Shown: positions 8,922-17,994, counted from the first letter of the stretch. The stretch: DNA of 40,340 nucleotides from Brevundimonas bullata (GCF_003350205.1 NZ_QLLC01000029.1:1-40340), one strand, 5' to 3'. Made by a program: numbers and translations. Notes: a model not told the origin generated them from the letters alone.

Positions 8922-11081
8922 TCAGAAGGTCGTCGTCACCGACACCCAGAGGCGGCGCGGCTCCTGGTTGTTGGCGTATTCCGGCGCATAGGCGACCGGC
9001 GCGCCATAGGGCTTGAGGCTGACGAAGTCCTTGTTGAACAGGTTGTAGACGGTGGCGTTGATCGTGACCCGCTCGGTCACGTCGTACGATCCGCCCAGGT
9101 GGAACAGCTCATAGGCCTTGTAGTCGCCCCAGGCGTCGCGGGCGGCGCCCAGCCCCCGGAAACGCTCCGACCGATACTCGCCGCGCAGCCACAGGTTCAA
9201 CTTGTCCGTGGCGTTCCAGCGCAGGCTGGCGTTGACCATGTGCTCGGGGGTGTCGGTCAGGGGCAGGCCCTTGGCCGCGCCCGACTTCTGCTCGCTGTCG
9301 GTGTAGGTGTAGTTGCCCGACAGGGTCCAGTCGGGGGCGAAGCGCCAGCGGGCCGCCGTCTCGACGCCGCGCGTCACGGCCTCGTCCACATTCACCTGCT
9401 GGCTGAAGGTGGCGTAGTTGTCCCAGAAGCCGACGTCGGTGCAGCCGGTCTTGTTGTAGTTGCCGGCGTCATAGTCCTCGCGGCTCACGCCGAAGGTGCA
9501 GTTCGTCACCGGGGTTCCGGCGGCGATCTTGTCCTGAAACTCGTTGTTGAAGACCGTGACATTGGCGCGGAAGGTCGAGCCGTTGTCATAGAAGACGGCG
9601 ATTTCGCTGGAGGTCGAGGTCTCCGGCTTCAGGCCCGGCGACCCCAGCAGGGGCAGGCGGCCTTGCGCGCCGAAGCCGTTGATGCCCTCGGCGAGCTGCT
9701 CCAGACGCGGGGTCTTGAAGCCCTGGCTGACGCCGCCCTTGAGGGTCCACTCCGGCGAGGCGTTCCACACCAGATAGGCGCGCGGGCTGAAGTGCGAACC
9801 GAACTTGGAATGGTCGTCGTGACGCGCGCCCAAGGTCAGGGCCAGGCTGTCGGTGAAGCGCCATTCGTCCTCGGCAAACAGGGCCCACTGGGTGTGCTCG
9901 AACGTCGTCGGGGCCACGCCGTCGACCATTTCGGCGTCCCAGTACTGGCCGCCCACGGTGAAGGTGTGGTTGCGCCACTGCGAGAACAGCTTGGTGTCGA
10001 AGATGGTGTTTTCCGACACTAGGTCGCGCGCGCCGCCGGCGCCCGCCACCCCGTTGGGGATGATGCGGCCGATGGTTTCCGTCCTGCCGAACGACAGGTT
10101 GGATTCCAGCACGCCGAACGGCAGACGCCAGTTGTGGGCCAGGGCGTATTGGTCGCGGTTGAACTCCAGAGCGTCGCCATAGCCGCCGGCGGTGGTGTTG
10201 GTGCCCATCTGGCCCTTGGCGTTGTCGTACCACTGGCGCGACACGTCCACGTCCAGCCACAGATCGTGGTCGGCGTGCGGCGTCAGGGTCAGGCGACCGC
10301 CCAGGGTCCAGATCTCGTTCCCGGTCGAGCTGCGGCCAAAGCCGGAGACGGGGGTCTCCACGCCATCGACGTTTGCAAACTTCAGGGCTGACTGCTCGCG
10401 CGTCAGATACGACCCGCGCACCGCCAGACCCATCAGGTCCTTCACCAGCGGGCCGTTGGCGTAGAAGTCGCCGCCCCAGAGGTCGCCGAAATCATCGTCG
10501 CCTTGCAGGGTGTAGTTGGCCGAGGCCGAGCCGCCCCAGACGTCGCCGACCTTGCGGGTGATGATGTTGACCACCCCGCCCATGGCGTCGGACCCGTACA
10601 GGGTCGAGACCGGGCCGCGCACGACCTCGACGCGCTCGATGGCCGAGACCGGCGGCATGAAGCTGGAGGAAGTTTCGCCAAAGCCGTTCGGCGTGACGCT
10701 GCCGGCCGTGTTCTGACGGCGGCCGTCGATCAGGATCAGGGTGTAGTCCGAGCCCATGCCGCGGATGTTGATGGTCTGGCCGCCGGTCTTGCCGACGGCT
10801 GCGCCGACGTCGACGCCCTCGATGTTGGTCAGGATCTCGGCGACCGAGGTGGCGCGCATCTCCTCGATGTCCTTGCGCGGGACGACGCTGATCGAGGCCG
10901 GGGCCTGGGTGATGCGTTGTTCAAAGCCGGACGCCGTAACCACCACATCGGCGATCCGGGTCGCGGACTGGCGCTGCTCCTCCGTCAGGTCCTCGGCGTT
11001 CGCGGCCTGACCCGTGGCGAGGGCGGCCAGGGCAGAGGCGGCCAGCAGGGTCGAGCGGCGAGAGACGGCGAAGAAAGACAT
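8922..11081 (-). CDS. TonB-dependent outer-membrane receptor, siderophore type
   Basis: 719 aa from the ATG at 11081, which has ACGGGG just upstream and opens a signal peptide (SRRSTLLAASALAALATGQAANAE). The plug domain (~residues 45-170) includes VVVTASGFEQRITQAPASISVV, INIRGMGSDYTLILIDGRRQN and VEVVRGPVSTLYGSDAMGGVVNIITR. The remainder is a 22-strand barrel ending in YNLFNKDF and a C-terminal Phe (VSVTTTF), the signal for outer-membrane insertion. The RGMG...TLILIDG block is closer to the CirA/FepA (catecholate iron) group than to BtuB. The substrate is not determined by sequence alone; iron-siderophore uptake is the likeliest. A Fur-like site precedes it. Confidence 0.92.
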   Translation of the reverse strand: MSFFAVSRRSTLLAASALAALATGQAANAEDLTEEQRQSATRIADVVVTASGFEQRITQAPASISVVPRKDIEEMRATSVAEILTNIEGVDVGAAVGKTGGQTINIRGMGSDYTLILIDGRRQNTAGSVTPNGFGETSSSFMPPVSAIERVEVVRGPVSTLYGSDAMGGVVNIITRKVGDVWGGSASANYTLQGDDDFGDLWGGDFYANGPLVKDLMGLAVRGSYLTREQSALKFANVDGVETPVSGFGRSSTGNEIWTLGGRLTLTPHADHDLWLDVDVSRQWYDNAKGQMGTNTTAGGYGDALEFNRDQYALAHNWRLPFGVLESNLSFGRTETIGRIIPNGVAGAGGARDLVSENTIFDTKLFSQWRNHTFTVGGQYWDAEMVDGVAPTTFEHTQWALFAEDEWRFTDSLALTLGARHDDHSKFGSHFSPRAYLVWNASPEWTLKGGVSQGFKTPRLEQLAEGINGFGAQGRLPLLGSPGLKPETSTSSEIAVFYDNGSTFRANVTVFNNEFQDKIAAGTPVTNCTFGVSREDYDAGNYNKTGCTDVGFWDNYATFSQQVNVDEAVTRGVETAARWRFAPDWTLSGNYTYTDSEQKSGAAKGLPLTDTPEHMVNASLRWNATDKLNLWLRGEYRSERFRGLGAARDAWGDYKAYELFHLGGSYDVTERVTINATVYNLFNKDFVSLKPYGAPVAYAPEYANNQEPRRLWVSVTTTF

Positions 11082-11097
11082 GAACAGCCCCGTTAAG

Positions 11098-11114
11098 TTG
11101 CGAGCGCTTCTCAA
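11098..11114. promoter_or_regulatory. Fur-box-like imperfect palindrome
   Basis: Read on the minus strand, TTGAGAAGCGCTCGCAA lies 17 bp upstream of the receptor start and has the TGAGAA-N3-TTCTCA-like symmetry of Fur sites with mismatches in one arm. Position and gene type fit iron repression, but the match is partial. Confidence 0.35.
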
Positions 11115-11228
11115 CATCAGCGACCATGGCGTGGCAATGGGGGTGTGCGAATACGTCGCAATTGCGTGAGCCTTCATCAAGCGTCGCGGACGCTGGCGCA
11201 GACGGGGCGCGAGGCCTAGAAGGCGGAC

Positions 11229-11432
11229 ATGGAAATCTTCGACATCCTGATCCTCATCGCCATCGCGGCGGTCACCATCACCCTCGGTTTCGGCGTCTAC
11301 ACCCTGTATCGCGGCGGCGATTTCGCCCGCACCAACTCGAACAAGCTGATGCGGCTGCGCGTCGTGCTCCAGGCCGTGGCGGTGCTGCTGCTGATGGGCG
11401 GGATGTGGTGGAAATCCACGCACGGCGGCTGA
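11229..11432 (+). CDS. HIG1-domain twin transmembrane protein
   Basis: 67 aa with two TM helices (~5-26 and ~43-61) joined by a short basic loop (YRGGDFARTNSNKLMRLRVVLQ), the layout of the HIG1/hypoxia-induced protein family. Mitochondrial relatives (Rcf1, HIGD) stabilise cytochrome oxidase supercomplexes; the bacterial role is less clear. The start has an AAGGCGG ribosome site. It is followed 29 bp later by the cobalamin adenosyltransferase gene, a neighbour pair seen, as I recall, in many alphaproteobacteria. Confidence 0.85.
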   Translation: MEIFDILILIAIAAVTITLGFGVYTLYRGGDFARTNSNKLMRLRVVLQAVAVLLLMGGMWWKSTHGG

Positions 11433-11461
11433 GACGACAAGCAAGCTGAGGGGCGAAAAGC

Positions 11462-12034
11462 ATGGTCACGCTGAACAAGATCTATACGCGCACCGGCGAC
11501 GGCGGGCAGACCCGCCTGGCCTCGGGCGCGCCGGTGTCCAAGACCGATCTGCGGGTCGAGGCCTATGGGACAGTCGATGAACTGAACGCCGTCATCGGCG
11601 TGGCCCGTCTGAACAGCGGCCAGAATGATCGCATCGACGCCATGCTGGGCCGTATCCAGAACGAGCTGTTCGACCTCGGCGCCGACCTGGCCACGCCGCT
11701 GGACCCGGCTCCGAAGTGGGAGGCCCTGCGCATCATCGCCTCGCAGGTCGAGCGCATCGAGACCGAAATCGACTGGATGAACGAGAGCCTGAAGCCGCTG
11801 GACAGCTTCATCCTGTCGGGCGGTTCCGCCCTGTCGGCCCACCTGCACCTGGCGCGCACGGTCTGCCGCCGGGCCGAACGCGACGCCATTCGCCTGATGG
11901 AATCGGGCCAGCAGGTGAACCCGGAGGCTGTCCGCTATCTGAACCGTCTGTCGGACCACCTGTTCGTCGCCGCCCGCCGCGCCAACGCCAACGGCGCCGC
12001 CGACATCCTGTGGAAGCCCGGCGCAACGCGCTGA
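11462..12034 (+). CDS. Cob(I)alamin adenosyltransferase, PduO type
   Basis: 190 aa, normal for the trimeric PduO/MMAB family. It transfers the 5'-deoxyadenosyl group of ATP to cob(I)alamin, giving coenzyme B12. Key blocks: the N-terminal ATP loop IYTRTGDGGQTRLASG, RVEAYGTVDELNAVIG, FILSGGSALSAHLHLARTVCRRAERD (catalytic Arg/Glu region) and LNRLSDHLFVAARRAN. It probably forms an operon with the upstream HIG1 gene. The etfBA genes follow after one gene on the opposite strand. It is not the CobA/BtuR (P-loop) type. Confidence 0.95.
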   Translation: MVTLNKIYTRTGDGGQTRLASGAPVSKTDLRVEAYGTVDELNAVIGVARLNSGQNDRIDAMLGRIQNELFDLGADLATPLDPAPKWEALRIIASQVERIETEIDWMNESLKPLDSFILSGGSALSAHLHLARTVCRRAERDAIRLMESGQQVNPEAVRYLNRLSDHLFVAARRANANGAADILWKPGATR

Positions 12035-12045
12035 AATATCACTGC

Positions 12046-12150
12046 CGTCATCCCGGAAGCGGCGCAGCCGCTATCCGGGACCGCAGGAAGCACTGACGGC
12101 GGCGTTTTGGGCGGTCCCGGCTCTCCGCTGACGCTTCGGCCGGGATGACG
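12046..12150. repeat. Family A palindromic element (copy A2)
   Basis: 105 bp with ends CGTCATCCCGG (12046-12056) / CCGGGATGACG (12140-12150), inner CGGGACCGC / GCGGTCCCG. It lies between convergent genes, 11 bp after one stop and 5 bp before the other. Confidence 0.85.
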
Positions 12151-12155
12151 CCTTG

Positions 12156-12494
12156 TTATTGCTGCAAGGCCTCGACCCGGACCCGTTCGGCGGCGGTCGC
12201 GGCGTCGCGGGCGCGCTTCTCGGCGGTCAGCCGGTTTTCGATCTCGACCAGTTCCTTGTTCTTCTCGGCCGAGGCCTCGGCGCGGCTGACGCCGATGGGG
12301 CGGCCGGTGATTTCAGCGATCGAGATGGGCTGGGCGCAGATGCGGCTTTCGATGTCGTACCACTTGCCTTCGGCCTCGCAGCGCTCGCCCGGTTCCATCC
12401 AGTAGCGCTGGAACACGAAGACCCCGGCGATCATCAGGCCGAAGATGCTGAAGAAGAGGACGCTCAGGCGGCCCAGGGTCAGGAAGCGTTTCAT
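12156..12494 (-). CDS. Small single-pass membrane protein with coiled-coil tail
   Basis: 112 aa from the ATG at 12494. One TM helix (~10-30, LSVLFFSIFGLMIAGVFVFQ) is followed by a short periplasmic segment with two cysteines (GERCEAEGKWYDIESRICAQP), which could form a disulfide, and then a charged Ala/Glu-rich helix (~65-110) likely to be coiled coil. No family is recognised. It is divergent from etfB and shares a 124-bp upstream region. Function unknown. Confidence 0.7.
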   Translation of the reverse strand: MKRFLTLGRLSVLFFSIFGLMIAGVFVFQRYWMEPGERCEAEGKWYDIESRICAQPISIAEITGRPIGVSRAEASAEKNKELVEIENRLTAEKRARDAATAAERVRVEALQQ

Positions 12495-12553
12495 GCGGGT
12501 CTCATAGTTCAAAATTGCGCCGCCGACACGAACAGAGTTCACGTAGCGTTACG

Positions 12554-12581
12554 TTGACAGGCCGGTTTCGTCGGTCCAATC
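12554..12581 (+). promoter_or_regulatory. Predicted etfBA promoter
   Basis: TTGACAG (12554-12560) and GTCCAATC (12574-12581) with a 13-bp spacer give a strong -35 and a moderate -10 by the Caulobacter consensus, 38 bp before the etfB start. Confidence 0.4.
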
Positions 12582-12618
12582 CCTGCTCCGACATTTCGAA
12601 GACCAAGTGGATAGGCTC

Positions 12619-13383
12619 ATGAAGGTACTCGTCCCGGTGAAACGGGTGATCGACTATAACGTCAAGGCCCGCGTCAAGGCGGACCAGACCGGCGTCGATC
12701 TGGCCAACGTCAAGATGAGCATGAACCCCTTCGACGAGATCGCCGTCGAAGAGGCCGTGCGCCTCAAGGAAGGCAAGGAGCATCACGCGGCGGGCACGGC
12801 GACGGAAATCGTCGTCGTCTCCGTCGGCGTGACCCAGGCCCAGGAAACCCTGCGCACGGCCCTGGCCATGGGCGCCGATCGCGGCGTTCTGATCCAGTCG
12901 GACGCCGATCTTGAGCCGCTGGCCGTCGCCAAGCTGCTCAAGGCGGTGGTCGATGAAGAAAAGCCGGACCTGGTCCTGATGGGCAAGCAGTCCATCGACG
13001 GCGACAACAACGCCGTGGGTCAGATGCTGGCCGCCCTGCTGGACTGGCCGCAAGCCACCTTCGCCGGCAAGCTGGTGATCGGCGACGGCAAGGCGACCGT
13101 GAAGCGTGAAGTCGACGGCGGTCTGCAGACCGTGGCGGCGACCCTGCCGGCCGTCGTCACTGTGGACCTGCGCCTCAACACCCCGCGCTACGCCAGCCTG
13201 CCCAACATCATGAAGGCCAAGAAGAAGGAGATCGCGGTCAAGGCGGTCGCCGACTACGGCGTCGATGTCGCGGATCGCCTCAAGGTCCTCAAGGTGACGG
13301 AACCGCCGAAGCGTTCGGCGGGCGTCAAGGTCGCCGACGCGGCCGAACTGGTTTCCAAGCTCAAAGACGCAGGGGTTCTGTAA
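12619..13383 (+). CDS. etfB: Electron transfer flavoprotein subunit beta
   Basis: 254 aa. This is the AMP-binding small subunit of the ETF heterodimer, which carries electrons from acyl-CoA and other dehydrogenases to ETF:ubiquinone oxidoreductase. Typical blocks: [58 protein letters not shown] and [18 protein letters not shown]. The ATG at 12619 matches the family N-terminus; the GTG at 12607 is too early. Its stop overlaps the etfA start by one base (TAATG), so the two are translationally coupled. Confidence 0.97.
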   Translation: MKVLVPVKRVIDYNVKARVKADQTGVDLANVKMSMNPFDEIAVEEAVRLKEGKEHHAAGTATEIVVVSVGVTQAQETLRTALAMGADRGVLIQSDADLEPLAVAKLLKAVVDEEKPDLVLMGKQSIDGDNNAVGQMLAALLDWPQATFAGKLVIGDGKATVKREVDGGLQTVAATLPAVVTVDLRLNTPRYASLPNIMKAKKKEIAVKAVADYGVDVADRLKVLKVTEPPKRSAGVKVADAAELVSKLKDAGVL

Positions 13384-14312
13384 TGGCCGTTCTCGTCATC
13401 GCCGACCACGACGGCGCGATCGTTCGCGACACCACCCACAAGACGGTGACGGCGGCCCTGGCCCTGTCGTCGGACGTGGATGTTCTGGTCCTCGGCAAGG
13501 GCGCGCAAGCCGTGGCCGACGCCGCCGCCAAGATTTCCGGCGTGCGCAAGGTCCTGCTGGCCGAGGGCGACGCCGTGGCTCACGGCCTGGCCGAGGCCGT
13601 CGAAGCCACCGTCCTGCCGCTGGCCGCTGGCTACGACGCCATCCTGTCGCCCGCCACCACGGACGGCAAGAACTTCGCCCCGCGCCTGGCCGCCAAGCTG
13701 GACGTCGCCCCGATCTCGGACATCGTCGAGGTCGTCTCGGCTGATACCTTCGTGCGTCCGATCTACGCCGGCAACGCCCTGGAAACCGTGCAGTCCGCCG
13801 ACGCCAAGAAGGTCATCACCGTGCGCCCGACGGCCTTCGCCGCCGCCGCTGAAGGCGGCTCGGCCTCGGTCGAGAGCGTCGCCGCCGGGGAAGCGCCCAA
13901 GACCGCCTTCGTCTCCGAGGAAATGGTCAAGTCGGACCGCCCCGAACTGGGCGCCGCCAAGATCATCGTCTCGGGCGGTCGCGCCCTGGGCTCGGCCGAC
14001 GAGTTCCACGCCGTCATGGAGCCCCTGGCCGACAAGCTGGGCGCCGCCATCGGCGCCAGCCGCGCCGCCGTCGACGCGGGCTACGCCCCCAACGATTATC
14101 AGGTCGGCCAGACCGGCAAGGTCGTGGCCCCGGCCCTCTACATCGCCATCGGCATCTCGGGCGCCATCCAGCACCTGGCCGGCATGAAGGACTCCAAGGT
14201 CATCGTCGCCATCAACAAGGACGCCGACGCCCCGATCTTCCAGGTCGCCGACTACGGCCTGGTCGCCGACTACAAGACCGCCGTGCCGGAACTGATGGCT
14301 GCCCTGGGCTGA
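13383..14312 (+). CDS. etfA: Electron transfer flavoprotein subunit alpha
   Basis: 309 aa, full length. It carries the FAD. The N-terminal domain opens [24 protein letters not shown]. The C-terminal FAD domain has the signature [72 protein letters not shown] and [15 protein letters not shown]. It is coupled to etfB by a one-base overlap and followed by a hairpin terminator, so etfBA forms a two-gene operon. Confidence 0.97.
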   Translation: MAVLVIADHDGAIVRDTTHKTVTAALALSSDVDVLVLGKGAQAVADAAAKISGVRKVLLAEGDAVAHGLAEAVEATVLPLAAGYDAILSPATTDGKNFAPRLAAKLDVAPISDIVEVVSADTFVRPIYAGNALETVQSADAKKVITVRPTAFAAAAEGGSASVESVAAGEAPKTAFVSEEMVKSDRPELGAAKIIVSGGRALGSADEFHAVMEPLADKLGAAIGASRAAVDAGYAPNDYQVGQTGKVVAPALYIAIGISGAIQHLAGMKDSKVIVAINKDADAPIFQVADYGLVADYKTAVPELMAALG

Positions 14313-14337
14313 TCGGTTTCACAGGCTGAACCTGAAG

Positions 14338-14369
14338 CGCGCCGGATGGGAAACCGTCCGGCGCGTTTT
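14338..14369 (+). terminator. Terminator of etfBA
   Basis: A 12-bp stem (14338-14349 with 14354-14365, starting CGCGCCGGA, one G-U pair) around a GAAA tetraloop is followed by TTTT, 25 nt after the etfA stop. Confidence 0.85.
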
Positions 14370-14389
14370 CAATTGGCGCTCCATCTGCT

Positions 14390-14524
14390 GCCGTCATCCC
14401 GGACGGCCGTCAGGCCGATCCGGGACCCAGGCGCCGGCTCCAGACGCGACATCTCCAGTCAAGGCTCCACCGCCTGGGTCCCGGATCTTCGGCTCGCAGG
14501 CGAGCCTTCGTCCGGGATGACGGC
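14390..14524. repeat. Family A palindromic element (copy A3)
   Basis: 135 bp with perfect 13-bp ends GCCGTCATCCCGG / CCGGGATGACGGC, and inner GGGACCCAGGCG / CGCCTGGGTCCC. It lies between the etfBA terminator and the DUF167 gene, in tandem rather than convergent context. Confidence 0.85.
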
Positions 14525-14566
14525 AGGGATTTGGCGGCAGGGCTCGAATGGGCCAAACACCTCCCT

Positions 14567-14848
14567 ATGACCGCCCGCCTCGCCATCAAGCTGACGCCCC
14601 GCGCCGCCGCCGACCGCATCGACGGCTGGGACGTCGATCCCGACGGTCGCCCCGTGCTCAAGGTCCGCGTGCGCGCCCAGCCGGTTGAGGGCGAGGCCAA
14701 CGCCGCCCTGACCGCTTTCCTGGCCAAGGCCCTGGGCGTCCCCAAGCACGACGTGACCCTGGCGCGCGGCGGCCAGTCGCGGTTGAAGATGATCGAGGTC
14801 GAGGGCCTGAGCGAGGCCGAGGTCCGCGACCGCTTGTCCGGTAACTGA
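14567..14848 (+). CDS. DUF167 (YggU) family protein
   Basis: 93 aa, typical size. The family blocks LAIKLTPRAAADRIDGW, LKVRVRAQPVEGEANAALTAFLAKALGVPK and VTLARGGQSRLKMIEVEGL are all present. The fold is a small alpha/beta domain of unknown biochemical role. The ATG at 14567 fits the family N-terminus; a TTG at 14531 would add non-family residues from the repeat border. A short gap separates it from the amidohydrolase pair. Confidence 0.9.
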   Translation: MTARLAIKLTPRAAADRIDGWDVDPDGRPVLKVRVRAQPVEGEANAALTAFLAKALGVPKHDVTLARGGQSRLKMIEVEGLSEAEVRDRLSGN

Positions 14849-14935
14849 CATTTCCCCTTTACGGCCAGGCTGAACCTCCTTTGTATGCCGTCCCATTGTT
14901 TGCCCGCTGTCTGCGGGCGCGAGGGGGTCTCGCCC

Positions 14936-16432
14936 ATGTTGCTTAACCGTCTGCGGGGCCCAAGCCTCGCTGTCCTCACCTGCGCGCTCGGCGCCCTGGC
15001 TCTGTCGGCCTGCGCCACGACCGGCGACGCCAAGCCCAAGACGGAGACGGCCTCGACCGCCTCGTCGTCCAAGGACCGCACCATGGCCCCCGGCCTGGAC
15101 GGCTGGGCTAATGCGGACCCCTATCCCTCGACCTATCGCGGTCTGCCGCGTGAGAACCTGGCCTTGGTCGGCGCCACGGTCCTGACCGGCGCGGGTCAGA
15201 AGATCGAAGGCGGCGTGGTGGTGATCACCGACGGCCGCATCGCCGCCGTCGGCGGGGCGAACACCCCGGTCCCGGCAGGCCACAAGGTGGTCGACGCCCG
15301 CGGCCGCTACGTCACGCCCGGCATCATCGACATCCACAGCCATCTCGGCGTCTATCCCTCGCCCGGCGTCATGGGCATGAGCGACGGCAACGAGGCCACT
15401 AATCCCAACACGGCCCAGGTCTGGGCCGAACACTCGATCTGGCCCCAGGACCCTGGCTTCAACACCGCCCGCGCCGGCGGCGTGACGACGCTTCAGATCC
15501 TGCCCGGCTCGGCCAACCTGTTCGGCGGTCGCGGCGTGACGGTGAGGAACGTTCCCTCCGTCACCATGCAGGGGATGAAGTTCCCCAACGCCCCCTACGG
15601 CCTGAAGATGGCCTGCGGTGAGAACCCCAGCCGCGTCTATGGTGGCCGTAACACTTCGCCCGCCACCGGCATGGGCAATGTCGCCGGCTATCGCGCCGCC
15701 TTCATCGCCGCCCGCGACTACAAGGCCAAGTGGGACAAGTGGCGCGACGACGGTCAGGGCACGCCCCCGACCCGCAACCTGCAGCTGGAGACGCTCGCCG
15801 GTGTTCTGGACGGCTCGATCCTGATCCAGAACCACTGTTACCGCGCCGACGAGATGGCGGTCATGCTCGATGTGGCCAAGGAGTTCGGCTACAAGGTCAC
15901 GACCTTCCACCACGCGGTCGAGGCCTACAAGATCGCGCCGATGCTGGCCCGTGAAGGCGTCTGCGCCGCCATGTGGACCGGCTGGTGGGGCTTCAAGATG
16001 GAGGCCCTGGACGGCATCGAGGAAAACGCCGCCCTGACCGACGCGCCCGAGGGCTCCTGCGCCGTCATCCACTCCGACGACGCCGAACTGATCCAGCGCC
16101 TCAATCAGGAAGCCGCCGCCGCCCTGTCGGCCGGGCGTCGCGCCGGGATGAATATTTCCGAAGAGCACGCCATCCGCTGGATCACCCTGAACGCCGCCCG
16201 CTCCATCGGCATCGACAAGGAGACCGGCTCGCTGGAGCCCGGCAAGCGCGCCGACGTGGTGATCTGGAGCGCCGATCCCTTCTCGGTCTACGCCCGCGCC
16301 GATCAGGTCTTCATCGACGGCGGCCTGGCCTTTGACCGCGCCAACCCCGCCTACCAGCCCGTGTCCGATTTCGAACTGGGTCAGCCCGGCTTCGGCCAGG
16401 CCGCCGCCGGCGTCGCCCAGGGAGCTCGCTGA
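14936..16432 (+). CDS. Lipoprotein-type metal-dependent amidohydrolase
   Basis: 498 aa from the ATG at 14936, preceded by GAGGGGG. The signal ends in a lipobox (LALSAC, Cys26), so the protein is probably membrane-anchored and periplasmic. The amidohydrolase fold is complete: IIDIHSHLG gives the HxH pair (His134/136), with later candidate ligands in QNHCYRADE, TTFHHAVEAY and VIHSDDAEL (Asp), and a C-terminal composite beta domain (SLEPGKRADVVIWSADPF). It resembles imidazolonepropionase/prolidase-like amidohydrolases of unknown substrate. The next gene, 3 bp away, encodes a related protein without HxH; the two are surely co-transcribed and may form a complex. Confidence 0.9.
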   Translation: MLLNRLRGPSLAVLTCALGALALSACATTGDAKPKTETASTASSSKDRTMAPGLDGWANADPYPSTYRGLPRENLALVGATVLTGAGQKIEGGVVVITDGRIAAVGGANTPVPAGHKVVDARGRYVTPGIIDIHSHLGVYPSPGVMGMSDGNEATNPNTAQVWAEHSIWPQDPGFNTARAGGVTTLQILPGSANLFGGRGVTVRNVPSVTMQGMKFPNAPYGLKMACGENPSRVYGGRNTSPATGMGNVAGYRAAFIAARDYKAKWDKWRDDGQGTPPTRNLQLETLAGVLDGSILIQNHCYRADEMAVMLDVAKEFGYKVTTFHHAVEAYKIAPMLAREGVCAAMWTGWWGFKMEALDGIEENAALTDAPEGSCAVIHSDDAELIQRLNQEAAAALSAGRRAGMNISEEHAIRWITLNAARSIGIDKETGSLEPGKRADVVIWSADPFSVYARADQVFIDGGLAFDRANPAYQPVSDFELGQPGFGQAAAGVAQGAR

Positions 16433-16435
16433 ACC

Positions 16436-17779
16436 ATGCGTATCCAAACCCTTCTCGCGGGCGCTGTTGCAGCCCTCGCCCTCGTCGGTCCCGCAGCGGC
16501 CCAGGACGTCGCCATCACCGGCGGCCGCGTCCTGACCGGAACCTCGGTGATCGAGAACGGCACCGTCGTCATCCGCAACGGCAAGGTCGTTTCCGTCGGG
16601 ACCGGCGCGGCCCCGGCCGGGCTGCGCGCCATCGACGCGCGCGGCAAGATCGTGGCCCCTGGCTTCGTCGCCGTGGACTCCGGCCTTGGCGGTTCGGAAG
16701 TCGGCTCGGTGCGCGGCTCCAACGACCTGTCGAACAGCGCCAACACCCTGAGCGCGGCGTTTGACCTGTCCTACGGTCTGGACCCATGGTCCTTCACCCT
16801 GCCGGTCGCCCGCCTCGGCGGCGTCACCCGCGCCGTGGTCACGCCCCAGCACGCGGGCTCGGGCGGCGGCCACAGCCATGACGACAGCGACTTCGCCGGG
16901 GCCGGTCACGGCGGCTATCAGTCGCCAGGCCTGTTCGCCGGTCAGGCGGCGGTGATCAAGCTGGGCGGCGCCGACATCCTGGTCAAGCCGCGCGTGGCCA
17001 TGGTCGCCCCCTTCGGCGAGGCCGGAAAGGGCGTGGCCGGCGGCGCGCGCGGGGCCGAGTTCGTCCTGTTCAAGGAAACCCTGGCCGAGGTTCGCCTCTA
17101 TGCCCGCAACAAGGCCGCCTATGACCGCGCCGCGCTTCGCGACCTGTCGCTGTCGCGCGCCGATCTGGAAGCCCTGATCCCGGTGGCCAACGGCGCCATG
17201 CCGCTGATCGTCAGCGTCAACCGCGCCGCGGACATCCAGCAGGTCCTGCGTCTGGCGCGCGAGGAAGGGGTCAAGGTCATCCTCGACGGCGCCGCCGAAG
17301 GCTGGCTGGTCGCCGAGGAGATCGCCGCCGCCAAGGTGCCGGTCCTGCTGCACCCGATCACCAACCTGCCCGGCAATTTCGAGATGCGGGCGGCGCGGAT
17401 GCAGAACGCGGCGGCGCTGAACGCGGCGGGCGTGGTCATCGCCATCAAAGGCAATGAGGGTTCGACCCACCGCGCCCGCGACATCCGCTACAACGCCGGC
17501 AACGCCGTCTCGCACGGCCTGCCGTTTGCGGCGGCGATCCAGGCGATCACGGTCAACCCGGCCCGCATCTTCGGCTTCGACGGCCAGTTCGGCGAGCTGA
17601 AGCCGGGCGCGGCGGGCGACGTGGTGGTCTGGTCCGGCGACCCGCTGGAACCGCTGAGCCAGCCCTCGGCGGTCTTCATCGACGGGGTGGAGCAGCCGCT
17701 GCAAGCCCGCAACCTGCTTCTGCGCGACCGCTACCGCACCGGCGGCGAAGGGGCCATGCCGGTGGCCTATCCGCAGTAG
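16436..17779 (+). CDS. Exported amidohydrolase-like protein lacking the HxH motif
   Basis: 447 aa with a cleavable signal (MRIQTLLAGAVAALALVGPAAAQ). The fold landmarks are present (ITGGRVLTGTSVIENGTVVIRNGKVVSVG; GELKPGAAGDVVVWSGDPLEP), but where active enzymes have D-x-H-x-H this protein reads PGFVAVDSGLG (residues 75-85), so two metal ligands are missing. A His/Asp-rich stretch follows at 139-158 (HAGSGGGHSHDDSDFAGAGH) and could bind metal by itself. It starts 3 bp after the partner gene. A non-catalytic or regulatory partner of the upstream enzyme is a reasonable inference; an altered metal site is the alternative. Confidence 0.87.
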   Translation: MRIQTLLAGAVAALALVGPAAAQDVAITGGRVLTGTSVIENGTVVIRNGKVVSVGTGAAPAGLRAIDARGKIVAPGFVAVDSGLGGSEVGSVRGSNDLSNSANTLSAAFDLSYGLDPWSFTLPVARLGGVTRAVVTPQHAGSGGGHSHDDSDFAGAGHGGYQSPGLFAGQAAVIKLGGADILVKPRVAMVAPFGEAGKGVAGGARGAEFVLFKETLAEVRLYARNKAAYDRAALRDLSLSRADLEALIPVANGAMPLIVSVNRAADIQQVLRLAREEGVKVILDGAAEGWLVAEEIAAAKVPVLLHPITNLPGNFEMRAARMQNAAALNAAGVVIAIKGNEGSTHRARDIRYNAGNAVSHGLPFAAAIQAITVNPARIFGFDGQFGELKPGAAGDVVVWSGDPLEPLSQPSAVFIDGVEQPLQARNLLLRDRYRTGGEGAMPVAYPQ

Positions 17780-17796
17780 AAACGCTCGTCTGGCTG

Positions 17797-17994
17797 CCTC
17801 TCCCGGCGGGAGAGGGCTTGAGCCTCCAAGAGCGCAGCGATTGGCAAGGCGACCCGAAGGGCGGCGCGAAGCAGCCAAAGGGTGAGGGGCTACGCTTTCA
17901 GTCGGCGGACGCCGTTGCGCAGCGGCTCACGCCGAAGGCCGCCGAGCGACCCTCATCCGGCCCTTCGGGCCACCTTCTCCCATCGGGAGAAGGG
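17797..17994. repeat. Intergenic element, family B (copy B1)
   Basis: About 198 bp bounded by two short hairpins, CCTCTCCCGGCGGGAGAGG (from 17797) and CCTTCTCCCATCGGGAGAAGG (17973-17993). Between them are GAGCCTCCAAGAGCG, AAAGGGTGAGGGG and GGCTCACGCCGAAGGC. It is closely similar, in opposite orientation, to 23150-23331 and more distantly to 37060-37261. It lies between two same-strand genes. Confidence 0.85.

Noticed and set aside
8922..11081. BtuB (cobalamin receptor), because a B12 adenosyltransferase gene is close
   Set aside because: The plug motifs fit the CirA/FepA group better, and I saw no cobalamin riboswitch upstream.
14459..17878. Very long open frame on the minus strand (over 1,100 codons) across the amidohydrolase pair
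   Set aside because: It mirrors two clear plus-strand genes with signal peptides and family motifs; GC-rich codon use keeps the antisense frame open. The translation is low-complexity and matches nothing.
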